Below, piece by piece: positions 6,266 to 13,565 of a DNA stretch of 16,660 nucleotides. The translations under genes and the position numbers were made by a program. Position 1 is the first letter of the stretch. Each line of letters opens with the position of its first letter. The notes below the pieces were generated by a model. The model saw only the letters and a list, made by a program, of their open reading frames with translations, made no database searches and was not told the origin of the DNA. Origin of the DNA: a bacterium (GTDB lineage: Bacteria; SZUA-79; Acidulodesulfobacterales; Acidulodesulfobacteraceae). The stretch lies in the NCBI GenBank assembly GCA_021813595.1, contig JAKAKF010000012.1, positions 1 to 16,660 on the forward strand. The letters run 5' to 3'.

Positions 6266-6294
6266 TTGATATTTATACTATATTTCTGTATATT
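6266..6294 (+). promoter_or_regulatory. internal sigma70-type promoter before tolB
   Basis: TTGATA (6266-6271, 5/6) and TATATT (6289-6294, 5/6) are separated by exactly 17 nt in the 102-nt gap between tolA and tolB. Transcription would start near 6300. This would let tolB and cpoB, and perhaps tsaD-rsmA, be expressed apart from tolQRA. Confidence 0.5.
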
Positions 6295-6347
6295 TTAACT
6301 TTATATAATTTTAATTTAATTTGACCTCTTTTTTAAAGGATAACCGA

Positions 6348-7691
6348 ATGAAAAAAGCAATAATTTTTTTACTCATGTTCATTTTATTTTTTTTAGGCGC
6401 TTTTACATTATTTCCTGTTAGCTCGTATGCAAAAGTCTATATAAACATCAACGCGGCGAGGATAGAAAAGATAAGAGTCGCCGTTCCCGATTTCAAAAAT
6501 ATTTCCGCATACGGTCAGCATAAAAAAATAGAAAAAAACGCGGCACGCGTTATAAGGCACGATCTTTCGGTAATCGGTTATTTTCATATAGTAAACCCGC
6601 TTTCATATCTTGAAAATCCTCAGTATGCTCCAATCAGTCCTGAGCGTATACACTATTCAAACTGGAACGTTCTTAATGCCCAGTATCTTATTACGGGGGA
6701 GTATGCGACGTCAAACGGCATTATCAAGATGAAAATCAACCTTATAAGCATATTTACCAAAAAACTGCTTTTTTCGGAAAAGCTCGAAGGAATGGACGGC
6801 CAGTACAGATTTCTTGCAAACAAATTTGCCGACGACGTGCTTAAATTTTTAACGGGAATTAAAGGACCTTTTACGACGAGAGTGTTTTTCGTGGGAGAAC
6901 ACGACGGTTCTAAAAATATTTTTGTTATGGATTTTGGAGGTCACAGAGTTAAAAAGGTTACAAATAACGACTCTATAAATATCTTTCCGTACCCTTCTCC
7001 GCACGGCAGCAAGGTTGCTTACGTTTCTTTTAAGGATGGGGATCCCGCAGTTTTTATAAAAAACTTAAAAACCGGAACGACCGTGAAACTTAATTTGCCT
7101 GGTCCTGCCGACTACGTCGCATGGTCGCCCGATGGAAATAAATTAGCCGTTTCGCTAACGCCCGACCATATTAATACCGAAATATATACGGTTAACGTTA
7201 ACGGCGGAGACTTAAAGCAGTTGACTTATACCGACGGCATAAATACATCTCCGACCTTTTCTCCGCACGGCAACAGAATCGCTTTCGTATCGGACAGAGG
7301 AGGAAGCCCGCAAATTTACGTAATGAAAGCAAACGGCAGCAGCGTCCGCAGATTGACCTACGATGAGGGAAGCTACAATACGAGTCCCGCATGGTCGCCC
7401 GACGGGAAAAAAATAGCGTTCGCTTCTTTTGTTAACGGCGCTCTCGAAATATGCATTATGAATGCCGACGGTTCCGACGAAAGGCAGGTTACCGATACCC
7501 CTTACAGCGCACAGCATGCCGCATGGACGAGGGACTCCAGGATTATTACCTTCGATACGGAAATTGCCGGAAGGCAGGAACTTTATATGATAGACGTAAA
7601 TGAAAGCGGAATGATGAGGCTGACGCCTAAGTTGTTTCCGGAAATGAACAATTACTACGATGCGCAGTGGACCATGAAATCGTCTTATTGA
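6348..7691 (+). CDS. tolB: TolB, periplasmic beta-propeller of the Tol-Pal system
   Basis: TolB links TolA, Pal and outer-membrane proteins in the periplasm. From the ATG at 6348 it is 447 residues. A signal peptide covers about 1-28 (MKKAIIFLLMF start, likely cut after SYA). The N-terminal alpha/beta domain begins with VAVPDFKN and extends to near 165. A six-bladed propeller of TolB/WD40-like repeats follows, each with a strand such as IYVMKANGSSVRRLT and an SPDGKKIAF-type turn. The ATG is preferred over an upstream in-frame TTG (6321) because AAAGGA lies 7 nt before it and the signal peptide starts directly there. It follows tolA by 102 nt with its own likely promoter. No pal gene follows, contrary to the usual order. 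Confidence 0.95.
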   Translation: MKKAIIFLLMFILFFLGAFTLFPVSSYAKVYININAARIEKIRVAVPDFKNISAYGQHKKIEKNAARVIRHDLSVIGYFHIVNPLSYLENPQYAPISPERIHYSNWNVLNAQYLITGEYATSNGIIKMKINLISIFTKKLLFSEKLEGMDGQYRFLANKFADDVLKFLTGIKGPFTTRVFFVGEHDGSKNIFVMDFGGHRVKKVTNNDSINIFPYPSPHGSKVAYVSFKDGDPAVFIKNLKTGTTVKLNLPGPADYVAWSPDGNKLAVSLTPDHINTEIYTVNVNGGDLKQLTYTDGINTSPTFSPHGNRIAFVSDRGGSPQIYVMKANGSSVRRLTYDEGSYNTSPAWSPDGKKIAFASFVNGALEICIMNADGSDERQVTDTPYSAQHAAWTRDSRIITFDTEIAGRQELYMIDVNESGMMRLTPKLFPEMNNYYDAQWTMKSSY

Positions 7692-7743
7692 AAAAAAACC
7701 TTTTTTGTGATTAAATTAAATAAACGCAAACGGGAGAAAAATT

Positions 7744-8610
7744 ATGAATAAATATAAATATGGAGATGTTGAACATTTAAAAGTTAAAAATAAAAATAAA
7801 AATAAATTGAAAGTTTTTATCCTTTTCTCTATCTCATTGATTTTCGTAATGTCTATTCTTGCCGGATGCGCTCCTATGGAACCAACTTCCTTTCATCGCT
7901 TAAAAGTCCAGGTTAGAAAACTGAACAAAAAAACGGCCGAATTATCTCAAAATCAAAAATACGCAGAAAAAAAACTCAGCCAAATGCAGTTGAACACTGC
8001 AAATAACGGAGTGGCTATTTCTTCGTTAAGCGCTAAGATTAGAAACATTTACGGTAAATATGAAGTAGAACACCATAAGCTGAACGTTTTAAATAAGAAA
8101 TTTAGGGAATACCGATTAATGGTAAATAAACAGCTTATTAAATTATTAAAACTTGTAAAAACCGGCAAGGCTGCCTCTTCCGTAAGCTCGGTTAAAAAAC
8201 AAAGTATTAAATCGGCATTGGTTAAAAAAGAAAGTTCTATGGAATCCGGCTTTAATGTAGCTATGTCGCAGTTCAAAAAAAAGAAATACAATTCCGCCTT
8301 AATTTCTTTGCGTAATTTTTTAAATAAATATCCTCAGTCTAAATATTCTGCCGATGCAATGTTTTACAAGGCTTACGCCAATTTTAAACTAAAAAAATAC
8401 CCAGTTTCTATCCTTGAATTTCATAAATTTTCGCAGTTATATCCTAAAAGTCCCGACGTTCCTATGTCTATATACTTGCAGGGTATGGGTTTTCTGAAAG
8501 TTTCCGACCCGTCGGACGCTTCTATTCTTTTCAGACAGGTAATAACGAAATATCCAGGTACTAAGGCGGCGGAACTATCGCAAAAGGCTATAAACGGACT
8601 TTCAAAATAA
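7744..8610 (+). CDS. cpoB: CpoB/YbgF-like Tol-Pal associated lipoprotein with TPRs
   Basis: CpoB coordinates peptidoglycan synthesis with Tol-driven outer-membrane constriction. The 288-residue protein has an unusually long, Lys/Asn-rich N-terminus before a hydrophobic stretch (about 22-40) and a lipobox ILAGC with the lipidated Cys at 42. A coiled-coil region (about 50-135) precedes a Ser/Lys linker and a C-terminal TPR block: SGFNVAMSQF...YPQSKYSADA (168-205), then repeats near 205-238 and 242-278. This is the YbgF/CpoB architecture. E. coli CpoB is periplasmic rather than lipidated, so the lipobox is a difference. GGGAG lies 7 nt before the ATG. The gene sits 52 nt after tolB and 12 nt before tsaD. 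Confidence 0.85.
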   Translation: MNKYKYGDVEHLKVKNKNKNKLKVFILFSISLIFVMSILAGCAPMEPTSFHRLKVQVRKLNKKTAELSQNQKYAEKKLSQMQLNTANNGVAISSLSAKIRNIYGKYEVEHHKLNVLNKKFREYRLMVNKQLIKLLKLVKTGKAASSVSSVKKQSIKSALVKKESSMESGFNVAMSQFKKKKYNSALISLRNFLNKYPQSKYSADAMFYKAYANFKLKKYPVSILEFHKFSQLYPKSPDVPMSIYLQGMGFLKVSDPSDASILFRQVITKYPGTKAAELSQKAINGLSK

Positions 8611-8622
8611 AGAAGAAGCAGG

Positions 8623-9672
8623 ATGATTAATTTAGCATTTGAATCAAGCTGCGACGATTTTTCCTGCGCAGTTCTTTTAAAGGAAAATTCCGGAAAAGAC
8701 GGCGTAAAAATAAACATATTATCGAATATTATCTATTCTCAGGATTACGTTCACGGAATATACGGCGGCGTAGTTCCGGAACTTGCGTCGAGGAACCATA
8801 TAAAAGCTTTTCTTCCGGCTTTTAGAATTGCTTTGTCGGAAGCTAAAATATCTATGGAAGACGTCGGCCTCGTCTCCGCAACTGCGGGACCGGGACTTGT
8901 AGGCTCGCTTCTAATAGGACTGATGTGCGCAAAAACTATATCTTATGCTTTAAATATACCCATAGTACCGGTTAATCACATTGAAGGCCATATTTTCAGC
9001 CCTTTTTTAGAAATTCAAGAAACCGAAGAAATATTTCCTTTTGCGGCTCTCGTTATTTCCGGAGGTCATACCCATCTTTATTTAGTCAATTCTCATAACG
9101 ATATACGACTTATAGGAAAAACAAAGGATGATGCCTGCGGCGAACTTTTCGACAAGGTTTCAAACTATCTGGGTTTTGGTTATCCGGGGGGAAGAATTGT
9201 GGATGAACTTGCGGAAAAAGGCGATAAACAGGCATTTAAATTTCCCCTCCCTATGATACATAGCAAAGACCTTTATATGAGTTTCAGCGGCCTTAAAACT
9301 GCGGTAATAAATAAGATAGACGAGAACGGCGGTCCAAAAAATATCAGGGAAAACGTCGTTTACGATATTTTAGCTTCTTTAAGGGAAGCGGTTTCCGAAA
9401 TTCTTTTTAAAAAAACTTTTGCTGCGTGCAAGGCTTTTAAAATTAAAAATGTCTTGGTTTCCGGCGGAGTTTCGGCAAATTCAAGAATAAGAAGCATGTT
9501 TAAAGAAAGAGGATATGAGTCCGGTCTAAAAATATTTTTCCCATCCGTTAAATATACCACGGATAATGCTGCTATGATAGGCTATGCCGGATTCTTTAAA
9601 AATGCGATAGATCCTTCGGCTCTGCGAAGCGAATTTTTAGATATTAATGCAGATCCGTCCTGGGAGTTGTGA
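8623..9672 (+). CDS. tsaD: tRNA N6-threonylcarbamoyladenosine transferase TsaD
   Basis: TsaD transfers the threonylcarbamoyl group to A37 of ANN-decoding tRNAs, working with TsaB, TsaE and TsaC-made threonylcarbamoyl-AMP. The 349-residue length is typical. The ASKHA core shows an N-terminal FESSCDD motif (6-12), VVPELASRNH (50-59), the metal-binding NHIEGH with H119 and H123, the phosphate-loop SGGHT (146-150) and a C-terminal TDNAAMIGYAG with the last metal-ligand Asp. It starts 12 nt after cpoB with a weak AGAAG site, so coupling to the upstream gene is plausible. It is a housekeeping gene carried at the end of the tol cluster. Confidence 0.97.
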   Translation: MINLAFESSCDDFSCAVLLKENSGKDGVKINILSNIIYSQDYVHGIYGGVVPELASRNHIKAFLPAFRIALSEAKISMEDVGLVSATAGPGLVGSLLIGLMCAKTISYALNIPIVPVNHIEGHIFSPFLEIQETEEIFPFAALVISGGHTHLYLVNSHNDIRLIGKTKDDACGELFDKVSNYLGFGYPGGRIVDELAEKGDKQAFKFPLPMIHSKDLYMSFSGLKTAVINKIDENGGPKNIRENVVYDILASLREAVSEILFKKTFAACKAFKIKNVLVSGGVSANSRIRSMFKERGYESGLKIFFPSVKYTTDNAAMIGYAGFFKNAIDPSALRSEFLDINADPSWEL

Positions 9673-9681
9673 ACTGCGGTT

Positions 9682-10533
9682 ATGAGCAAAGAACCAAAAA
9701 GAAATAAGGTAGTTTTCGGTCAAAATTTTTTGACGGATAAAGAAATTGCCAAAGATATTGTCGATTCATGCAATTTTTTGGAATCCGACGACGTTGTCGA
9801 AATAGGTCCAGGCGATGGCATTTTAACGAAATTAATCGCAGGCAGGGTTAAAACTTTTACTATAATTGAAATAGACCCTTTTTATTATAACCTGGCTAAA
9901 GGAAAATTTAATAAAATTAATCCGGCACCCAGCTTCGTAAACGAAGACGCTCTTAAGTTCGATTACGCGGCTTTAAGTAAAAACCTTTCGTCTAAAATCA
10001 GGGTTATTTCCAATTTGCCATATGAGATTTCCGGCCCAGTCATAGATAAATTTATAAAAGAAAAAGACGCTTTTTCTGATTTAACTCTTATGTTTCAAAA
10101 AGAGTTTGCCGAGAGGCTTTATTCAAAGGAAAACGATTCGGGAAGAGGCGCTTTAAGCGTCATTGCCGGTTTAAATTTTGACATAACAAGGCTTTTTGAA
10201 GTCGGCAAGGCAAATTTTAATCCCGTTCCAAAAGTAGATTCGACTGTTTTAAGGCTGTTCCCACGATATTTTGACGACGAAGATTATAATTGGGCGGCAA
10301 GCTCTCAATTTTTCAACTATTTCGTTCATCAAATATTTAAACTTAGAAGAAAAAAATTAAAAAATTCTATATATGCTTCATTTTTCGGTATTCCGCCGGA
10401 CGTAAAAGAAAAGATTTTTTCTGATTCAAACATAGACTTAAATAAAAGACCGCAGGAATTAACGACGGAAGAACTTATAAAAGCGGGAAAATCCTATGAT
10501 TTATATTTAAAAAACCGTGAACAGTTGAATTGA
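9682..10533 (+). CDS. rsmA: 16S rRNA (A1518/A1519-N6)-dimethyltransferase RsmA/KsgA
   Basis: RsmA dimethylates two adjacent adenines in the 3' helix of 16S rRNA using S-adenosylmethionine, a late 30S checkpoint. The 283-residue protein shows GQNFLTD (13-19), SAM motif I EIGPGDG (40-46), EID (63-65) for the ribose, NEDAL (87-91) and catalytic motif IV NLPYEI (111-116). The C-terminal helical domain ends in the usual RPQELTTEEL pattern. It starts 9 nt after tsaD; GGGAG is 15 nt upstream inside tsaD, so initiation is probably coupled. Its TGA stop overlaps the -35 of the next promoter. Confidence 0.97.
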   Translation: MSKEPKRNKVVFGQNFLTDKEIAKDIVDSCNFLESDDVVEIGPGDGILTKLIAGRVKTFTIIEIDPFYYNLAKGKFNKINPAPSFVNEDALKFDYAALSKNLSSKIRVISNLPYEISGPVIDKFIKEKDAFSDLTLMFQKEFAERLYSKENDSGRGALSVIAGLNFDITRLFEVGKANFNPVPKVDSTVLRLFPRYFDDEDYNWAASSQFFNYFVHQIFKLRRKKLKNSIYASFFGIPPDVKEKIFSDSNIDLNKRPQELTTEELIKAGKSYDLYLKNREQLN

Positions 10534-10558
10534 CTTACACATATTTATATTGCATAAT
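10530..10558 (+). promoter_or_regulatory. sigma70-type promoter for the TPR-nucleotidyltransferase unit
   Basis: TTGACT (10530-10535, 5/6) and CATAAT (10553-10558, 5/6) are exactly 17 nt apart. The -35 overlaps the rsmA stop codon. Transcription would start near 10565, about 36 nt before the TPR gene ATG. Confidence 0.55.
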
Positions 10559-10573
10559 AAGGTTAATAAGGTT
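10556..10573 (+). repeat. tandem 9-bp duplication AATAAGGTT
   Basis: AATAAGGTT occurs twice back to back at 10556-10564 and 10565-10573. It overlaps the end of the predicted -10 and the transcription start. It could be a slippage product or a regulator site; nothing else supports either. Confidence 0.4.
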
Positions 10574-10600
10574 CAAAAACAAAAAAAATCGGAGGTAAAA

Positions 10601-10957
10601 ATGAAAAAAAGTTTTGTTTTAGGTTTAATTTTAATGCTGTTTTTGATAGCATTTTCAAAAAACTCTTTTGCGGCTAAAACGGCTGCGGTTAACGTTCACA
10701 GCGCCAAGTTTCAGTATGATAAAGGCTTAGGCGCTATGAAAGGTAAATACTATTATGATGCGGTACAACATTTTCAAAAGGCAATTCTCATTAAGCCGCA
10801 TTTTGCTCTTGCATGGGCGCATATGGGAGTGGCGTTATACAGGCTCGGTTTTCCTTCGCTCGGCATAGTAAGTCTTAAAAAAGCGTTAAAATACAACCCG
10901 AATATCAAATGGGCAAAAATTAAATTAAAAAAATATATTGCAAGTCCGAGAAGGTAA
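10601..10957 (+). CDS. small secreted TPR protein
   Basis: From the ATG at 10601 this is a 118-residue protein with a signal peptide (MKKSFVLGLI..., likely cut near SFA-A at 24). The mature part is little more than two TPR units (about 36-69 and 70-103), with the helical pattern YYDAVQHFQKAILIKPHFALAW and the following helix pair. It ends with basic residues (SPRR). GGAGG lies 5 nt before the ATG. An upstream in-frame TTG (10550) lacks a site and would spoil the signal peptide. It is first in a unit with the nucleotidyltransferase, 9 nt downstream. TPRs bind other proteins; the partner is unknown. Confidence 0.8.
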   Translation: MKKSFVLGLILMLFLIAFSKNSFAAKTAAVNVHSAKFQYDKGLGAMKGKYYYDAVQHFQKAILIKPHFALAWAHMGVALYRLGFPSLGIVSLKKALKYNPNIKWAKIKLKKYIASPRR

Positions 10958-10966
10958 ATAAAATAG

Positions 10967-11809
10967 ATGAGTTTTGACGGTTTTGACGCATTTGCGGAAT
11001 CACCGGTTTTTAAGAATATTATAAAAAAAGAAGCCTTAAAATTAAATATCGCTTTTGTCTGTTTTTACGGTTCGAGAAACTATAACCTTGAAACGGACAA
11101 AAGCGATTACGATTTTTTTATAGTCTATTATCCGGTTTTCGAAAATTTTTTCACGCATAGTTTTACCCGTTTTTCCGTTATAGAAAAAGATTACGATTAT
11201 TTTATAGCGCCTTTCCATGAATACTTTCGGCATGCAATGAACGGAAATATAAAATTTATCGAACCGCTAATTTGCGGTACTTTCAAATCCGTCATAAAAG
11301 TTTCCGAAAGATTTTCGGAAACATTAAAATTGACGGAGAAAATAAAAAATTTTATTTTAATTAATTTTAAAAAAAATTTCGACGCCGTATCGGGAATAAT
11401 AAAAAATAAAAAAATAAACATAGAAAAAGAACAGTACACTTCTAATACCTTAAAATATAAGGATTTATACGGCTACGACATTAAAGAGGCAATTAATTCG
11501 CTGAGGCTGTCTTATTTATTGGAAAATTATATAAAAACGGGAAAGTTTTCTTTTATAGTAAAACGCAATCCCGTTTATGAAGAGTTTGAAAATTATATGA
11601 ACGAAATTAATGCCGGTAATATATCGAAAAAACATTATTTAGACATAATAAATAAAAAAATTAAAGATTTGGAAGATTTAAGGCAAGTATCGATTTCCAA
11701 AGAAGAATCGGTAAAGTCGCAATTGATTGCCGCTAAAAGAGAAATAGAAAACGATATTATGAATATATGTAAGACCGAAGCATGTTTTGAAATTGAAAAA
11801 AACGTTTAA
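10967..11809 (+). CDS. DNA polymerase beta-superfamily nucleotidyltransferase (PF10127/RlaP-like)
   Basis: The N-terminal part of this 280-residue protein has the minimal nucleotidyltransferase signature: FYGSRNYNLETDKSDYDF. G35-S36 are the nucleotide-binding pair and D47-Y48-D49 supplies two metal-binding carboxylates. The following pattern with FIEPLICG and a mostly helical, Lys-rich C-terminal half fits the YcgL/RlaP type of predicted nucleotidyltransferases. Members of this family are linked by gene neighbourhood to RNA repair or are stand-alone; the substrate is unknown. No signal peptide is present. AAGG at the end of the preceding gene can serve as ribosome-binding site. No RNA ligase or other repair gene is next to it, so a repair role is unsupported here. 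Confidence 0.75.
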   Translation: MSFDGFDAFAESPVFKNIIKKEALKLNIAFVCFYGSRNYNLETDKSDYDFFIVYYPVFENFFTHSFTRFSVIEKDYDYFIAPFHEYFRHAMNGNIKFIEPLICGTFKSVIKVSERFSETLKLTEKIKNFILINFKKNFDAVSGIIKNKKINIEKEQYTSNTLKYKDLYGYDIKEAINSLRLSYLLENYIKTGKFSFIVKRNPVYEEFENYMNEINAGNISKKHYLDIINKKIKDLEDLRQVSISKEESVKSQLIAAKREIENDIMNICKTEACFEIEKNV

Positions 11810-11821
11810 ATATCTTATAAT
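11793..11821 (+). promoter_or_regulatory. near-consensus sigma70 promoter giving a leaderless panD mRNA
   Basis: TTGAAA (11793-11798, 5/6), a 17-nt spacer and a perfect TATAAT (11816-11821) end 6 nt before the panD ATG. The expected start of transcription is 11828, the A of the start codon. No Shine-Dalgarno-like sequence precedes panD. The -35 lies inside the end of the upstream gene. Confidence 0.6.
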
Positions 11822-11827
11822 ATAAAT

Positions 11828-12187
11828 ATGCAAAAAATTTTACTTAAATCTAAAATACACAGGGTTAAAATAACGGATGCGAACCTCGAATACGAAGGCT
11901 CTATTTCCATAGACGAATCTCTTATGGAAAAAGCCGGAATTTTACCTTATGAAAAGGTTAACGTATGGAATATTAATAACGGCGGCAGGTTTGAAACGTA
12001 TGCAATTAAAGCGGGCAGAAATTCCGGAGATATAATAGTAAACGGCGCCGCTTCGCGTTTAGTACAGATAGGCGATACGATAATTATCGCCACGTTCGGA
12101 ATTTACGACGAAAACGAGCTTAAAAATTTTAAGCCGGTTTTGGTTTACGTCGACGAAAAGAACCGCGCAGTCGATATAGCAAAATAA
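11828..12187 (+). CDS. panD: aspartate 1-decarboxylase (PanD) proenzyme
   Basis: PanD makes beta-alanine from aspartate for pantothenate and coenzyme A. The 119-residue proenzyme cuts itself between G24 and S25 in Y22-E-G-S25, generating the pyruvoyl cofactor at the new N-terminus. The start MQKILLKSKIHRVKIT and the GDIIVNGAASRLVQIGDTIII core with the NGAA loop are typical. The C-terminal strand FKPVLVYVDEKN is also present. It has no ribosome-binding site of its own. A strong promoter directly abuts the ATG, suggesting leaderless translation, although readthrough from the gene 18 nt upstream is possible too. PanC lies downstream after one intervening gene. Confidence 0.95.
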   Translation: MQKILLKSKIHRVKITDANLEYEGSISIDESLMEKAGILPYEKVNVWNINNGGRFETYAIKAGRNSGDIIVNGAASRLVQIGDTIIIATFGIYDENELKNFKPVLVYVDEKNRAVDIAK

Positions 12188-12206
12188 AACAAAGAAATAT
12201 ATCGCA

Positions 12207-13469
12207 ATGAGAAAATATTATGCCGATTATATATTAATTTCGGCTCATCCGCTGCGCTCATATCCGGTTTTTTTAAAAAACGGAGAATTGACCTCGGATG
12301 AAACGTCCGGCAGAATTATCGGCATAAGAAGCATAAAAAATTATAAAAATAATCAAAAACATAAAACTCTTATAGCACCAGGATTTATTAACGCCCATGC
12401 CCATACCGACCTTACTTTTAAGCCGAATATTCTAACTCCCCGCATCTTTTCAAAATGGGTTTTATCCCTCATAGAAAAACGCAAAAATTTTACGGCGGAA
12501 GAAAAAATAAGATTAAGGGTTAAAGCTTTTGCCGATTTCATTAAAAGCGGCGTTACTTCGATATCGGATATTATAGACCCGGCATTTTTTTACGATATAA
12601 AAGATATAAAAGCGCGTACCGCTTTAGTTCCGCGGATTAAAGCATTAATCGAACTAAGGGGCATGGATCCGGAAACGGCTTCGCAAAAAATAAAAGAATT
12701 TGAATGTCTGTTTAAACAAAACGCTTTCGAATCTATAGGCATATCGCCTCATGCCATATATTCCGTATCGGAAAAATTATTTGAAGAAATATTAAAATTA
12801 AATAAAAAATTAAAGCTTAAAATAGCAATACATGCTTCCGAACATGCTTCCGAAAAAGATTTTATAAGCGGAAAAGGCGGAGATATAGCGGAAAACCTAT
12901 TACCTGCGCTTATGCTTTCAAAATATTCTTTGCCGCAGAAGCGTTACAGGTCGCCGATATTTTATCTGGATTATTTGAAAATATTAAGCGCAGACGTTTC
13001 TATAATACATGCTAACGAAATCGACGACGAAGATATAGGTTTAATCAAAAAATCCGGAGCCGATATTATTCACTGCCCAAGAAGCAATGCGTTTTTTAAT
13101 TCCAAAAAACTTCCTTTAAAAAAAATATTGGAAAAAGGAATTTCAGTTTCAATCGGAACGGACGGTCTTTATTCAAACGAATCGCTTAATATTTTAGACG
13201 AATTGAAATACGCGAGGGAAATTCATCCCGAAGTGCCTGCCAAAGATTTAATAGACGCCGCAACTGCCGGCGGAGCAAGGGCGTTAGCCGTAAACGGCAT
13301 TACCGGAACCCTTGAAACCGGTTCATACGCAGATTTTACTGTCTTCAACTTAGGCGAAAATATCGTTCTAAATGAAGAAAATCTTTACGACTCGTTAATT
13401 TCTTTGAAACAGGACGATATATCCATGGTAGCGATAGGAGGCAATATAGTTTATGAAAATAGAAAATAA
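12207..13469 (+). CDS. amidohydrolase of the deaminase type (possible aminofutalosine deaminase)
   Basis: This 420-residue metal-dependent hydrolase belongs to the chlorohydrolase/MtaD/SsnA branch of the amidohydrolase superfamily. Metal and catalytic residues are present: H64 and H66 (NAHAH), H209 (IAIHASEH) with E212, H268 (IIHANE) and D319 (SIGTDG), plus PHAIYSVS at 181. The H268-D319 spacing of 51 matches the Thermotoga SAH/MTA deaminase (H228-D279). Relative to that enzyme, about 30 residues (around 220-255) are inserted between H209 and H268. The pattern APGFINAHAH...FSKWVLSLIEKR resembles enzymes of the futalosine menaquinone pathway (MqnF/MqnX, EC 3.5.4.40), but other deamination substrates are possible and no other mqn gene is here. 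It starts 19 nt after panD with no clear ribosome-binding site, implying co-transcription. Confidence 0.8.
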   Translation: MRKYYADYILISAHPLRSYPVFLKNGELTSDETSGRIIGIRSIKNYKNNQKHKTLIAPGFINAHAHTDLTFKPNILTPRIFSKWVLSLIEKRKNFTAEEKIRLRVKAFADFIKSGVTSISDIIDPAFFYDIKDIKARTALVPRIKALIELRGMDPETASQKIKEFECLFKQNAFESIGISPHAIYSVSEKLFEEILKLNKKLKLKIAIHASEHASEKDFISGKGGDIAENLLPALMLSKYSLPQKRYRSPIFYLDYLKILSADVSIIHANEIDDEDIGLIKKSGADIIHCPRSNAFFNSKKLPLKKILEKGISVSIGTDGLYSNESLNILDELKYAREIHPEVPAKDLIDAATAGGARALAVNGITGTLETGSYADFTVFNLGENIVLNEENLYDSLISLKQDDISMVAIGGNIVYENRK

Positions 13470-13507
13470 TTTATAAATATTTTCTAAATCTAAATTTTAA
13501 ATGAATA

Positions 13508-13530
13508 TATAATTGCAATATACAATTATA
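13508..13530 (+). promoter_or_regulatory. inverted repeat, possible operator before panC
   Basis: TATAATTG (13508-13515) and CAATTATA (13523-13530) form a perfect 8-bp inverted repeat with a 7-nt centre. It overlaps a possible -35 (TTGCAA, 13513-13518) whose -10 would be TATAAT at 13537-13542 after 18 nt. The 15-bp half-site spacing suits a dimeric regulator, though A/T richness raises the chance background. Confidence 0.4.
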
Positions 13531-13558
13531 ATAAAGTATAATAAAAAGGTATAATAAA
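13527..13558 (+). repeat. three copies of TATAATAAA before panC
   Basis: TATAATAAA occurs at 13527-13535, 13537-13545 and 13550-13558, that is, steps of 10 and 13 bp ending 8 nt before the panC ATG. Each contains a perfect -10 hexamer. The middle copy has the best -35 (TTGCAA, 18-nt spacer). The last copy leads into the AAAGGAAG ribosome-binding site. Confidence 0.5.
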
Positions 13559-13565
13559 GGAAGTT

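Noticed and set aside
6321..6347. TTG start extending TolB by nine residues
   Set aside because: The ATG at 6348 has AAAGGA at good spacing and begins directly with a classic signal peptide.
7212..7517. 101-codon minus-strand open frame inside tolB
   Set aside because: Fully covered by the certain tolB gene on the other strand; no start signals and no recognisable domain.
10550..10600. TTG start extending the small TPR protein by 17 residues
   Set aside because: GGAGG lies inside this stretch, just before the ATG at 10601, and the extension would bury the signal peptide.
10967..11809. Nucleotidyltransferase as part of a toxin-antitoxin (MNT/HEPN) system
   Set aside because: It is larger than MNT antitoxins and no HEPN-type partner with an RxxxxH motif is adjacent.
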